Below are positions 20,949-37,667 of a stretch of 64,000 nucleotides of DNA, in pieces. Made by a program: the position numbers and the translations under genes. Numbering within the stretch: position 1 is the stretch's first letter; each line of letters starts with the position of its first letter. The stretch covers positions 3,610,501 to 3,674,500 of the forward strand of contig NZ_CP060825.1 of assembly GCF_014489615.1 (NCBI RefSeq), read 5' to 3'. The notes below the pieces were generated by a model. That model was not told where the DNA came from. It made no database searches and saw only the letters and a program-made list of their open reading frames with translations. The DNA is from Streptomyces genisteinicus. Its GTDB lineage: Bacteria; Actinomycetota; Actinomycetes; Streptomycetales; Streptomycetaceae.

Positions 20949-20994
20949 GGTGCTGAGCCAGCTCCCGGTTCCCTCGTGGAGGCGTGCGCCTCGC

Positions 20995-21543
20995 TCAGTT
21001 CTGGTGCGCCTCGTAGTGCGCGACGGCGTCCGCCGTGCGGCCCGCGCCGTACACCCTGAGGAACTCTGCCAGTTCGGGGTGGGTGGGGGCGAGGGAGTCG
21101 GCCGCGTCGATGATGTCGCCGGCCGCGGAGACCGAGCGCAGCAGCGACTGGATCTCGCGGACGACCCGGCGCACGGTCGGCGCCCCGGAGGTGCCGGTGG
21201 ACTGGCCGGTGCCGGTGAGGACCGAGCCGCCCTGCGACTTCTTGATCTCCTCCATCCGGCTCGTCGCCTCCACCGCGCTGACGCTGCCGTCGGCGACCTG
21301 ACTCGCGAGCTCCTGCAGTGCCTGGACCCGCTGCACCACGGCCGGGTTGCCGATCTTGGCGCGCTGGCCGCTCATCAGCTGGGAGAGCATCGGAGCCGAC
21401 AGGCCGAGGACGCCCGCGAGACGTGCCTGGTTGAGGCCCAGGTCGTCGATGAGCCTGCGGAACAGTGCGCCCAGCGGTTCCCCGTACCAGCTGCGCTGCA
21501 GTTCCCTGGCTCTCGCGGTCGTCTCCTGCTGTGCTGCGTCCAT
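20995..21543 (-). CDS. XRE-type helix-turn-helix DNA-binding protein
   Basis: The start is ATG 21541-21543 with GGGGAG upstream, giving 182 residues. The N-terminal half (15-75) has an HTH of XRE type: L-N-Q-A-R-L-A-G-V-L-G-L-S-A-P-M-L-S-Q-L-M-S as the helix pair. The C-terminal half is helical, with Y-G-A-G-R-T-A-D-A-V-A near the end. It reads leftward with the kinase gene. The conserved place next to tRNA-Ala in Streptomyces suggests a housekeeping regulator; targets are unknown. Confidence 0.82.
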   Translation of the reverse strand: MDAAQQETTARARELQRSWYGEPLGALFRRLIDDLGLNQARLAGVLGLSAPMLSQLMSGQRAKIGNPAVVQRVQALQELASQVADGSVSAVEATSRMEEIKKSQGGSVLTGTGQSTGTSGAPTVRRVVREIQSLLRSVSAAGDIIDAADSLAPTHPELAEFLRVYGAGRTADAVAHYEAHQN

Positions 21544-21741
21544 TGCGTCTCCCCATCGCTTCCCCAAGCGGCTTCGCTGCTGCGAACCTCGGGAGCATCC
21601 TACGGAGCGTGGTCGTCCACCGGGAGGCCCATGGGGAGTCCCGTACCTCCAATCCTTTTGCAGGATCACGGGGGTGACCCGCTACTCTTGGGCACGGTGA
21701 CGGACGGGCAACCGGACCGTCGCTTGGTGCACTCCCTTTCC

Positions 21742-21814
21742 GGGGCCTTAGCTCAGTTGGTAGAGCGCTGTCTTTGCATGGCAGATGTCAGGGGTTCGAC
21801 TCCCCTAGGCTCCA
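21742..21814 (+). tRNA. tRNA-Ala(TGC)
   Basis: A full cloverleaf: acceptor GGGGCCT pairs with AGGCTCC (one G-U pair), the anticodon stem CTGTC/GGCAG closes loop TTTGCAT (anticodon TGC), and the T-arm is AGGGG-TTCGACT-CCCCT. CCA is not encoded. It forms the left edge of the non-conserved island. Confidence 0.97.
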
Positions 21815-21820
21815 CTTCCG

Positions 21821-21864
21821 GAGGACCCCTCCGTCCCGCGTGTGCGCGGGGCGGAGGGGTCCTC
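21821..21864 (+). terminator. Terminator after tRNA-Ala
   Basis: A long stem, GAGGACCCCTCCG (21821-21833) pairing with CGGAGGGGTCCTC (21852-21864), with a second inner stem CCCGCG-TGTG-CGCGGG. It starts 6 bp after the tRNA. Confidence 0.85.
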
Positions 21865-22484
21865 TTCGTCGGCGGCCGGTCTGTAGGCCGGCCGGCGCGG
21901 TACGGTCGCCGTCCTCGCCCGCCGGTGTCACACACGAGCCCGGCGGACGGTCCGCCGCCCGGCCGGGTGCGCCCCCCGGCCGCGCCGGGGGTGCGCGGGG
22001 CGCGCGGGGTGCGGCCAGGAGGATCGGCGACCGAGGCGCACAGCCGTTCGCTTTCCGCCACGTGAATAGGACCCGCGATTGGGCGCCCGCGTTCCTTTCG
22101 GCCCGCCACCGCGTCCCGACCTGCGGAGTAAAGCCGATCCGGGGGATCACCCCTTACCATCCGGGCCAGTAGTTTATCGGCCCTTCAATGGGGCGCTGTT
22201 GAACCCTTAAAAAGCACCAGTCACACTGGTGAGTGTGACCTTAGTGGGCACACGCTGGCGGTGCCGTCGTCCAGCGTTTCCCGAATGCTCGAGCCGGCCG
22301 GTGTCCACGGAGGTACCCCCCATGTGTTGTCCCGCGACAGTGAGCTCCGTATCCGTCGGTGACGGGCATCCTGTTCGCCGCGCTCGGCGGCGTGCGTCCG
22401 GCCGTGATTCGGCATGCCATTCCGGTCATGAGGGGATAACCCGTCGGCCTCCTCCACCCGGAAGAGGCGAATCCGCACCGTCAC

Positions 22485-22513
22485 CGACCACGGGCCGTCA
22501 CGGCCCGTGGTCG
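22485..22513. terminator. Perfect 13-bp hairpin
   Basis: CGACCACGGGCCG-TCA-CGGCCCGTGGTCG. It is terminator-like but has no adjacent gene, so its role is uncertain. Confidence 0.4.
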
Positions 22514-22922
22514 GAGTCGTGACGGGTGGAAGGCTGCCCGAGGCAACGGTAATGGCCGGGTAAACTCTCCCGGTCCCGGGCGTTCCCGGCTGTGAATCAC
22601 CGTCCGTCCTCCTTGGGCGGGCCGGATGCCGGGGATCGCTCCATGTGACCCTCCGGAAGCGGATGCTGCCGCCCCACCCCCATTTTTTTGATTGCGCCAT
22701 GACACGTGCAACCGGCGTGGCGGGGCGGGCCCGGCCGGCGGTTCCCGGCGGTGTGCCTTTCGGGCGCACCGTACCGGACAATCGGCGGGGTCATTTCCGG
22801 CCTGGGGAGCGGTCCCGGATTCCGTCCGCCTCTGTCGCTCATGAAGAAAGTGCGGAGAAAGCGCGACCGGGAGAAATCCGGTGGCGGGTGAATGTCATGC
22901 CCGGCGCAGGCGCCCGCAATAT

Positions 22923-22995
22923 CGACCGGCGGGTACGAAATAGGGCCCGACCGGCGGTTACGAAAAGGTGCCCGGCCGGCGGGTGCCGGACGGGC
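22923..22995. repeat. 25-bp tandem repeat, about 3 copies
   Basis: The core CGACCGGCGGGTACGAAA / CGACCGGCGGTTACGAAA / CGGCCGGCGGGTGCCGGA recurs at 22923, 22948 and 22973, an exact 25-bp period, upstream of the LysR gene. Confidence 0.65.
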
Positions 22996-23191
22996 GCGGA
23001 AAGGAGCCCTTCCGGGCGCCGATCCGGCCGCCGGTCCGACAGGGAAAGGAGCGCGTACGGAAACCCGACCGACCGCTGACGCCGTACTCCGTCCCGTCGA
23101 CTTGCGCAGCGCGCCCCCGTCCGCACCGGACCTGTGCCAGGACGGGTTCCACCCGCTCATCTGAACTCTTCAGTGAAAGGGAACCAGCGTC

Positions 23192-24055
23192 ATGGCCGTG
23201 GGAGTCCACCACCTGCGCACCTTCCTCATGGCGGTCGAGGAAGGGAGCATCTCGAAGGCGGCCGCCCGCCTGCACATGGCGCAGTCCGCGGTCTCCCGCC
23301 GGCTCGCCGAACTGGAGCGGCAGGTGAAACAGCCCCTGCTGGAGCGCTCCGCGGAGGGGGTGCAGCCCACCGTGGCGGGGAAGACGTTCTGTGCCAAGGC
23401 CGACGCCGCCGTCACCGCCTTCGACGACGCCTTGCGCTCGGACCTCCAGAAGGTGCGCGCCCTGCGGGTCGGTCACGCCTGGTCGGCGGCCGGCATGTAC
23501 ACCAGCGAGATCCTGCGCCGATGGCAGGAGACCAACCCCGAGGTGCAGGTGCGCCTGCGGCGGGTGGACGATCCCGCGGGCGGTCTCACCAGCGGACTCT
23601 CGGACGTGGCCATCATGCGGACCCACGCCCGGCGCCGGAACCTGCACGAGGAACTCCTCGTGATGGAGCCCCGGGTGGTCGCGGTCGCGGTCAACAACCC
23701 GCTGACCGCCCTGAGCGGGATACGGCTGTCGGATCTCGTGAGCCACCCGCTGGTGGTCAACTCCTTCTCCGGAACCACCACCCTCGGCCTGTGGCAGGAC
23801 GGCCGGCAGCCCGTGGTGGCGGTGGACGTGGACACCATCGACGACTGGCAGACGTACATAGCCGCCAGCGTCGGCATCGGCGTGACGCCGGCCTCCACCG
23901 CCTGGATGCACCCGCACTCGGAGATCGCCTACCTCCCCATCCTCGACGCGCCCCCGGTGCCGGTGTATCTGGTCTGGGCCTCCAACAACCAGCATCCGGC
24001 GCTTCGCTCCTTCATCAGACTGGCCCGGGACGTGGTGGCTGAGGCGGGCGACTGA
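23192..24055 (+). CDS. LysR-family transcriptional regulator
   Basis: A 287-residue protein from ATG 23192. The N-terminal winged helix-turn-helix is classical (H-H-L-R-T-F-L-M-A-V-E-E-G-S-I then A-A-R-L-H-M-A-Q-S-A-V-S-R-R-L, residues 6-45). A linker helix and a periplasmic-binding-like effector domain (about 90-287) follow. As the first gene after the gene-free flank, facing the exporter gene, it is a likely pathway or exporter regulator. The effector is unknown. It could also be an unrelated accessory gene at the island edge. Confidence 0.88.
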   Translation: MAVGVHHLRTFLMAVEEGSISKAAARLHMAQSAVSRRLAELERQVKQPLLERSAEGVQPTVAGKTFCAKADAAVTAFDDALRSDLQKVRALRVGHAWSAAGMYTSEILRRWQETNPEVQVRLRRVDDPAGGLTSGLSDVAIMRTHARRRNLHEELLVMEPRVVAVAVNNPLTALSGIRLSDLVSHPLVVNSFSGTTTLGLWQDGRQPVVAVDVDTIDDWQTYIAASVGIGVTPASTAWMHPHSEIAYLPILDAPPVPVYLVWASNNQHPALRSFIRLARDVVAEAGD

Positions 24056-24140
24056 GGGCCGCCGCCCCGCGCGGGCCGCGGCCCCCTCGGCCACCGGGCG
24101 CCCGCCGGCGCCGGGGCGAGGGGGGCGACCCGCTCCGCGG

Positions 24141-25712
24141 TCAGACCTGCGACCCGGCCGGCTCCGCCGTGGCGGTCTTGTCGTCCTCCTGCGGCTCGCC
24201 GTCGCCTCCGATGACGCCGACATGGCGCAGGACGACGGCGGAGAGGAACGCGAGCACCAGGGTGCAGACAGCGGCGACGAGCATCGCGGTGTTCAGACCG
24301 GCGGTGGCCGCCTCCTTCGCCGTCTCGAACCAGCCCTCCGGCATCCGCTGCGCCGACGACGAGGCGCCCGCGATGCTGTCCCCGGCCGTCTCCGCGACGT
24401 CGGTCGGCGTGCCCGCGGGGATCTCGCCGTCCATGCGGCTGCGGTAGACCGCCGTGGCGAGACTGCCCAGGATCGCCACGCCCAGCGCGAGGCCCAGTTC
24501 CTGCACGGTCTCCGACATCGCCGAGGCCGAACCCGCCTTCTCCGGCGGCGCGGCGCCGACCACGAGGTCCGTGCCCAGGGCGGCGATCGCCCCCAGCCCC
24601 AGGTAGACGAGACCGAATCCGGTCACCATCAGGGCGACGCCGCCGGACGCGCCGACCAGGGTCAGCAGCACGTAACCGATCATGGAGAGCGTCAGCGTGA
24701 CGGCCACCACGATGCCCGGGGGCACACGGCGGGCGACCAGCGGCGCCCCGATCGCGGCCAGGAACATCATCAGCGCCGGCGGCCCCATCCACAGCCCGGC
24801 CTCGACGGGGGGAAGCTCCTCGACGAGCTGGAGCTGCTGAGTGATCAGCAGCATGGAGCCGCCGACACCGACGAGCCCGATCAGCAGGACACTGAGCGCG
24901 GCGCTGAAGGTGCGGTTGGTGAACAGGCGCACGTCCAGCAGCGGGCTCTCGAGCTTGCCCTGACGCTTGACGAACACCACGGCGAAGGCCACGCCGAGCA
25001 CCGTGGCGCCGATCGTGGGGAGGTCCAGCCCGTCCTTGGCGAACCGCTTCACCGCGTAGATCACTGGCAGGATCGCCGCCAGCGACAGGACGACGCTCAG
25101 CAGGTCGAACCGCCCGCTGTGCGGTGCCCGGTACTCGGGGATCAGCAGGGGCGCGGCCACCAGCAGCACGACGGAGACCGGGACGGCGAGGAGGAACGCC
25201 GAGCCCCACCAGAAGTGGTTCAGCATCGCGCCGCCGACCACCGGGCCGAGCGCCATGCCGAGCGCGAAGCTCGTCGCCCAGACGCCGATGGCCAGCGAAC
25301 GCTGGCGTTCGTCGTGGAACATGTTGCTGATCAGCGCCAGGGTCGACGGCATCAGGGTGGCCCCGGCGATGCCGAGCGCGGCCCGGGCGGCGATGAGCAT
25401 CTCGGCGCTGGTGGACCAGGCGGCCAGCACGGAGACGACGCCGAAGGCGGCGGCGCCGATCATCAGCAGCCTGCGCCTGCCGATGCGGTCGCCCAGGGTG
25501 CCCATGGTGATCAGGAAGCCGGCGATCAGGAAGCCGTAGGCGTCCATGATCCACAGCTCTTCGGTGCCGCTCGGGCGCAAGTCCTCCGCCAGGGAGGGAA
25601 GGGCGAGGTACAGCACGGTGACGTCGAGGCCCAGGAGCACAGTGGGCAACGAGAGGACCGCCAGGCCTCCCCACTCCCGGGCACCGGCCCTGCGTACGGT
25701 CGTTGTGCTCAT
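24141..25712 (-). CDS. MFS drug exporter, 14-helix DHA2 family
   Basis: I choose ATG 25710-25712 (M-S-T-T-T-V-R-R-A) with GGGGAG in front, giving 523 residues. Fourteen hydrophobic segments fit the QacA/SmvA-type DHA2 family. Motif A reads G-D-R-I-G-R-R-R-L-L near residue 75, and an antiporter motif C-like G-P-V-V-G-G-A-M-L follows near 150. It uses the proton gradient to expel hydrophobic or cationic compounds. It is divergent from the SARP activator with a 98-bp shared promoter gap, so it is a strong candidate for product export and self-protection. Confidence 0.88.
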   Translation of the reverse strand: MSTTTVRRAGAREWGGLAVLSLPTVLLGLDVTVLYLALPSLAEDLRPSGTEELWIMDAYGFLIAGFLITMGTLGDRIGRRRLLMIGAAAFGVVSVLAAWSTSAEMLIAARAALGIAGATLMPSTLALISNMFHDERQRSLAIGVWATSFALGMALGPVVGGAMLNHFWWGSAFLLAVPVSVVLLVAAPLLIPEYRAPHSGRFDLLSVVLSLAAILPVIYAVKRFAKDGLDLPTIGATVLGVAFAVVFVKRQGKLESPLLDVRLFTNRTFSAALSVLLIGLVGVGGSMLLITQQLQLVEELPPVEAGLWMGPPALMMFLAAIGAPLVARRVPPGIVVAVTLTLSMIGYVLLTLVGASGGVALMVTGFGLVYLGLGAIAALGTDLVVGAAPPEKAGSASAMSETVQELGLALGVAILGSLATAVYRSRMDGEIPAGTPTDVAETAGDSIAGASSSAQRMPEGWFETAKEAATAGLNTAMLVAAVCTLVLAFLSAVVLRHVGVIGGDGEPQEDDKTATAEPAGSQV

Positions 25713-25810
25713 GGAACTCCCCATCGTGTCCAGTCCGAGAACCTTGACCGTCACTGTGCAGAGGGTCACGCACGATTTCCTGAGGGTCACGCGGAGATAC
25801 ACTGCGGGGC

Positions 25811-28717
25811 ATGCGTTACGGGGTGCTCGGCCCGCTGGCCGTCTGGGACGCCGGGGGCCGGCCGGTCAAGGTCCCCGAAGCGAAGGTGCGCGCCCTGCTC
25901 GCGGACCTGCTGGTGCACGGGGGCGGCCCCGTTCCGGCGGACCGGCTGATCGACGACCTCTGGGCGGGCAGTCCGCCGGGCGGTTCGAGCAACACCCTGC
26001 AGACCAAGGTCTCCCAGCTGCGCCGGGTGCTGGGCCGGGAGCAGGTGGTCCGCGAACCCGCCGGCTACCGGCTGGTGCTCGCCGGCGGCGCACTCGACGC
26101 GGCCCGCTTCCAGGAACTGGCCGAGCGCGCCCGCGCGCACGAGGAGCCGCGGGCGCGGGCGGGCCTGTTCGCCGAGGCGCTCGCGCTCTGGCGCGGACCG
26201 GCCTACGCCGACGTGGCCGAGTTCCTGTTCGCCCACGGCGAGGCCGCGCGCCTGGAGGAACTGCGCCTCGGCGTCGTCGAGGACCATGCCGAGGCGCGGC
26301 TCGCGCTGGGCGAGCACGTGGCGCTCGCGGCGGAACTCGGTGAGCTGGTGGTCCGCCACCCGCTGCGGGAACGGCTGCGCACGGTCCACATGCGCGCGCT
26401 CTACCGGGCCGGGCGCCAGGGCGACGCGCTGCAGAGCTTCCAGGAGTTACGGCGGCACCTGGCGGAGGAGCTGGGTGCCTCGCCCGGACCCGAGGTCTCC
26501 GCGCTGCACGAGGCGATGCTCCGTCAGGAACCCCGGCTTGCCGCCCCCGTCGTGGACGCACCGCCCTGCCGCACCAATCTGCCCACGCCGCTGACCCCGC
26601 TGATCGGGCGCCGCGCGGCGCTGGAAGCGGTCCGGGCACGGCTGAGCCCCGGTGCGAGCAGCCGGCTCGTCACGCTGACCGGACTGGGCGGGGTGGGCAA
26701 GACGCGGCTGGCGATCGCCGCGGCGCGGGAGGAGACCGAGCGGTTCGCCGACGGCGTCTGGCTGGTCGAACTCGCCGGACTCAGCGCCACCGCGGGCCGG
26801 GACGACGTCGCCGAGCGGGTCATCACCACCCTGGGCCTGTGCGACACCGCGTCGACGGAGCCGGACCTCGACGACCTGGTGGGCTGGCTGAGCCGGGCGG
26901 TGGCGGGCAAGCAGCTGCTGATCCTGCTGGACAACTGCGAGCACCTCGTCGAACCGGTCGCCCAGCTCGCCGGCGCCCTGCTGTCCGCGGTCCCCGCGGG
27001 GCACCTGCTGGTCACCAGCCAGGAAGCCCTCGACATCCCCGGCGAGCTGGTCCACCCGGTGCCCCCGCTCTCGCTGCCGGAGCACGCCGACGCGGCGGCG
27101 GTCGCCGGGTCGGGCGCCGTCGAGCTCTTCGTCGAACGAGCGGCGGCGGCCGCACCCGGCTTCGCCCTCGACGCGGACAACGCGGCCGCCGTCTCCGCCA
27201 TCTGCCGCCGCCTCGACGGGATTCCGCTCGCGCTGGAACTGATGGCGCCGCGGCTGCGGACCCTGAGCCCCGCCGAGCTCGCCGCCTCCCTGGAGGACCG
27301 GCTGACGACCCCCGCGGTCCGGGTGCGCGGGCTGCCGGAGCGGCAGCAGACGCTGCGCAGCATGCTCGACTGGAGCTGGCAGCTGCTCGCCCCGGACGAG
27401 CGGACCGTGCTGCGGCGCCTGGCCGTGCACGCGGACGGCTGCACCCTGGCGTTCGCCGAGGCGGTGTGCGCCGACGCGGATCTGGGTGCCGACCGGGTGG
27501 CCGACCTGCTGGCCCGGCTGGTGGACCGTTCGCTGGTGGTGCGCGAGGAACACCGGTTCCGTCTGCTGGAGTCGGTGTCCGCCTACTGCGGCGAGCGGCT
27601 GGCGGAGGCGGGGGAGGAGGCCGCGGTGCGGGCGCGGTTCGTCCGCTGCCACACCGAAGAGGCCGAGCGGGAGGCCGAGTTGCTGCGCGGCCCGGACCAG
27701 CGGCGCTGCCTGGAGCGACTGGACGCGGAGACCGTCAATCTGCGCCGCGCCCTCGACCTGGCGGTCGCGGGCGGCGCACCCGGGTACGCGGTGCGGCTGG
27801 TCAACGCGCTGAGCTGGTACTGGTTCCTGCGCGGACGGCTGACCGAGGCCCGCCGGTCGCTCCACGCGGCGCTGGCGGTGGACGGCGGGGCCCCGGACGG
27901 CGGGGCGGTGGAGGTGCGGGCCCCGGACGGCGGGGCGGCACGCGGCGGGGCGGTGGACAGCGAGGCCGCCTGCCGGGTGGCGCGTGCCTGGCTGACCGGC
28001 ATCGAGCTGCGCAGCTCGTCGGCGGAGGCGGCGCCGGTGCTCGCCGCGGACGCGGACCCCGCCTCGGGCGTCGGCGATCCGGTGCTGCGTGCGCGGTTGC
28101 GGTGGTTCACCGGGACCGGACTGTTCGGCCACGGCCGCCACCGCGAGGGGCGGCGCCTGCTGACGGCGAGCCTGGCCGGCGCACGGAGCTCCCGGGACCG
28201 CTGGGGCGAGGCCGCGGCGCTGGTGGAACTGGCGGTGCACAACCCTGCCGAGGGCCGCGAACAGGCCGAACTCGGGGCGGCGTTGTTCCAGGAGTCGGGC
28301 GACCGCTGGGGACAGCTGCGCGCCACCCGCGCGCTCGCGCTGGTGGCCGAACGCGACGGGGACCAGGCGCGGACCGGGCGGTTGCACCGCGCGGCACTGC
28401 TCGTCGCCGAGGAACTCGGGCTGTGGACCGAAGCCGTGGAGATCCTGATGTGGCTCGGCAGGACCGCGCTGGAGGGCGGCGACGCCCGGCAGGCGGCGGA
28501 ACTGTACGAGCGCGCGCTGGCCCTGGCGGCCGAGCGTGCGTACGGCCGGGGCGAGGTCCGCGCCGAGATCGGCCTGGGCCTCGCCGCCCGCCTGCGCGGC
28601 GACCGGGAGGCCGCCCGGCTCCACCTGAACCGGGCACTCGCCAAGAGCCCTTCACCGGACCATGCCGCCGAAGCGGCGGCCGCCCTGGCGGAACTGGATC
28701 TCGCGCCCCGGGTGTGA
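25811..28717 (+). CDS. AfsR/SARP-type pathway activator with NB-ARC and TPR-like domains; contains a TTA codon
   Basis: A 968-residue protein. Residues 1-90 are an OmpR-type winged helix (R-Y-G-V-L-G-P-L-A-V-W), and 95-240 the bacterial transcriptional activation domain. An STAND/NB-ARC ATPase (about 250-560) carries Walker A G-L-G-G-V-G-K-T (291-298) and Walker B L-L-I-L-L-D-N-C-E-H. The rest is helical and TPR-like. Leu213 is an in-frame TTA (26447-26449), so expression should depend on the bldA tRNA. Such large SARPs switch on adjacent antibiotic clusters. An imperfect duplicated Gly/Asp/Ala stretch (A-P-D-G-G-A) lies near residues 697-716. The NRPS gene follows after a 16-bp tandem-repeat block. 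Confidence 0.9.
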   Translation: MRYGVLGPLAVWDAGGRPVKVPEAKVRALLADLLVHGGGPVPADRLIDDLWAGSPPGGSSNTLQTKVSQLRRVLGREQVVREPAGYRLVLAGGALDAARFQELAERARAHEEPRARAGLFAEALALWRGPAYADVAEFLFAHGEAARLEELRLGVVEDHAEARLALGEHVALAAELGELVVRHPLRERLRTVHMRALYRAGRQGDALQSFQELRRHLAEELGASPGPEVSALHEAMLRQEPRLAAPVVDAPPCRTNLPTPLTPLIGRRAALEAVRARLSPGASSRLVTLTGLGGVGKTRLAIAAAREETERFADGVWLVELAGLSATAGRDDVAERVITTLGLCDTASTEPDLDDLVGWLSRAVAGKQLLILLDNCEHLVEPVAQLAGALLSAVPAGHLLVTSQEALDIPGELVHPVPPLSLPEHADAAAVAGSGAVELFVERAAAAAPGFALDADNAAAVSAICRRLDGIPLALELMAPRLRTLSPAELAASLEDRLTTPAVRVRGLPERQQTLRSMLDWSWQLLAPDERTVLRRLAVHADGCTLAFAEAVCADADLGADRVADLLARLVDRSLVVREEHRFRLLESVSAYCGERLAEAGEEAAVRARFVRCHTEEAEREAELLRGPDQRRCLERLDAETVNLRRALDLAVAGGAPGYAVRLVNALSWYWFLRGRLTEARRSLHAALAVDGGAPDGGAVEVRAPDGGAARGGAVDSEAACRVARAWLTGIELRSSSAEAAPVLAADADPASGVGDPVLRARLRWFTGTGLFGHGRHREGRRLLTASLAGARSSRDRWGEAAALVELAVHNPAEGREQAELGAALFQESGDRWGQLRATRALALVAERDGDQARTGRLHRAALLVAEELGLWTEAVEILMWLGRTALEGGDARQAAELYERALALAAERAYGRGEVRAEIGLGLAARLRGDREAARLHLNRALAKSPSPDHAAEAAAALAELDLAPRV

Positions 28718-28737
28718 CGGTCCGCTGCTCCGTCCTC

Positions 28738-28880
28738 GGCCGAAGAGCCGCAGGGCCGTAACCCCGCACGGCCGAAGGACTGCCCGGCCGTAGTCCCGCT
28801 GGGCCGTAACCCCGCACGGCCGTAACCCCGCCCGGCCGGAGAACTGCCCGGCCGAAGACCGTACGGCCGATACCCGTACC
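28738..28880. repeat. 16-bp tandem repeat, nine copies
   Basis: GGCCG recurs at 28738, 28754, 28770, 28786, 28802, 28818, 28834, 28850 and 28865, an exact 16-bp period except the last step (15). Units vary around GGCCGTAACCCCGCAC and GGCCGAAGACTGCCC. The block fills most of the gap between the activator stop and the NRPS start. Confidence 0.85.
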
Positions 28881-29023
28881 GCCCCGGTGTCCGGTGCCGT
28901 GCACTACGCATTCGCCCAACTGCCCTACTCGATCACGCAGTAGCCGCGTGAAAGGCGGTGCGCCTAGCCTGGCCGGAGCCGTTTTCATCCGTGCACGAAT
29001 GGCAGGCGAAGGAGTGGCTTTCC

Positions 29024-36469
<7,446 letters not shown>

Positions 36470-36470
36470 G

Positions 36471-37667
36471 ATGAGCGGAAACAGGACGGCCGTCGTGATC
36501 GGCGCGGGCATCGGCGGTCTGACCGCGGCCATCGCGCTGCGGCGGGTCGGATTCGACGTGGAGGTCTTCGAGCGGGCCCCGGAACTGCGGGCCGCCGGCT
36601 TCGGACTGTCGGTGATGAGCAACGCCACGGCGGCGCTCGCCACCCTCGACATCGACCTCGGGCTGGACAAGCGCGGCCGGGTCATGGAGACGTACCTCGT
36701 CAAGGACAGCAAGGGCAGGCTGATCAGGGAGTTCCCGTTCCCCGAGATCACCCGGCGCATCGGCGTCCCGTGCGTGTGCATCAGCCGGTCCGACCTGCTG
36801 GCCGCGCTGCTGGACCAGGCCGCGGACGTGCCGATCACGCTCGGCGCGACCGCCGAGCGGTTCGAGACGGACGGCGACCGGGCACGGGTGCGCTTCGCCG
36901 GGGGCTCCAGCGCCGAGGCGGATCTGGTCGTCGGCGCCGACGGGTTCAACTCGGCGATCCGGCGTCAGCTCGCCGGTCCCGACGAGCCGGTGTGCGACAG
37001 CGGGTACATCGCCTGGCTGGGCATCACCGAGTACAGCCACCCGCGGTTCTCCCCCGGCTCCGTGGTGCACCTGTGGGGCGACGGCATGCGGTTCGGCCTG
37101 GTCGACATCGGCGGCGGCCGCCTCTACTGGTGGGGCACCAAGAACATGCCGTTCGAGGAGTCCAGCACCTGGGACGGCGGCAGGGCCGGGGTGCTGGAGG
37201 CCTACTCGGGCTGGCCGGACGAGGTCCGCGAGGCGATCCGGGTGACACCGGAAGCCGACCTGCTGACCCTGAACACCCGGGACCGCCCCTTCCTGCAGCC
37301 CTGGGGCGCCGGGCCGGTGACCCTGCTCGGGGACGCCGCCCACCCGATGCTCACCAGTCTCGGACAGGGCTCCGCCATGGCCATGGAGGACGCCGCCGTC
37401 CTCGCCCGCCACCTCCAGCACACCCCGGACGTGGCGCGCGCACTGCGCGGCTACGAGGCGGCGCGCTACGACCGGACCCGCATGATCGTGGAGGCCACCC
37501 GGTCGATCAGCGACTTCGAGCAGTCCCAGGGCCCGGTGCGGCGCAGGGTGCGCGACGCGTACTTCCGCTGGATGCCGCACCGGAGCCTGGTGGGCAAGCT
37601 CGAACCCGCGCTGACCTTCCCCGGCGCGGGCCTGGAGTCCGCGGACACCGAAGGAGCGGCCCGATGA
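36471..37667 (+). CDS. FAD-dependent monooxygenase (LgnC/PxaB-like candidate)
   Basis: A 398-residue class A flavoprotein 1 bp after the NRPS stop. G-A-G-I-G-G (11-16) binds the ADP of FAD, a D-G motif lies in V-G-A-D-G-F-N-S, and G-D-A-A-H-P starts at 287. Sequence type is zeaxanthin-epoxidase/salicylate-hydroxylase-like. In legonmycin and pyrrolizixenamide pathways, one such enzyme next to the NRPS converts the bicyclic indolizidine to a pyrrolizidine by Baeyer-Villiger oxidation and ring contraction. The tight coupling to this NRPS suggests the same job. The reaction is inferred; a plain hydroxylase is the alternative. Confidence 0.88.
   Translation: MSGNRTAVVIGAGIGGLTAAIALRRVGFDVEVFERAPELRAAGFGLSVMSNATAALATLDIDLGLDKRGRVMETYLVKDSKGRLIREFPFPEITRRIGVPCVCISRSDLLAALLDQAADVPITLGATAERFETDGDRARVRFAGGSSAEADLVVGADGFNSAIRRQLAGPDEPVCDSGYIAWLGITEYSHPRFSPGSVVHLWGDGMRFGLVDIGGGRLYWWGTKNMPFEESSTWDGGRAGVLEAYSGWPDEVREAIRVTPEADLLTLNTRDRPFLQPWGAGPVTLLGDAAHPMLTSLGQGSAMAMEDAAVLARHLQHTPDVARALRGYEAARYDRTRMIVEATRSISDFEQSQGPVRRRVRDAYFRWMPHRSLVGKLEPALTFPGAGLESADTEGAAR

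Larger units (their letters stand above)
21865..23191. other. 1.3-kb gene-free left flank of the island
   Basis: No credible gene on either strand; the open frames lack ribosome sites and have random-looking Arg/Pro/Gly composition. Visible structure includes a compact palindrome pair at 22216-22239, a 13-bp perfect hairpin with a TCA loop at 22485-22513 (CGACCACGGGCCG / CGGCCCGTGGTCG), a T-tract (CATTTTTTTG) near 22683-22692, and a 25-bp tandem repeat at about 22923-22995. The area 22100-22240 is more A/T-rich than its neighbours. This may be the junction between core and acquired DNA. Confidence 0.5.

Noticed and set aside
22221..22781. 186-codon minus-strand frame in the left flank of the island.
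   Set aside because: No ribosome site, random-looking composition, no motif, and it runs across a hairpin.
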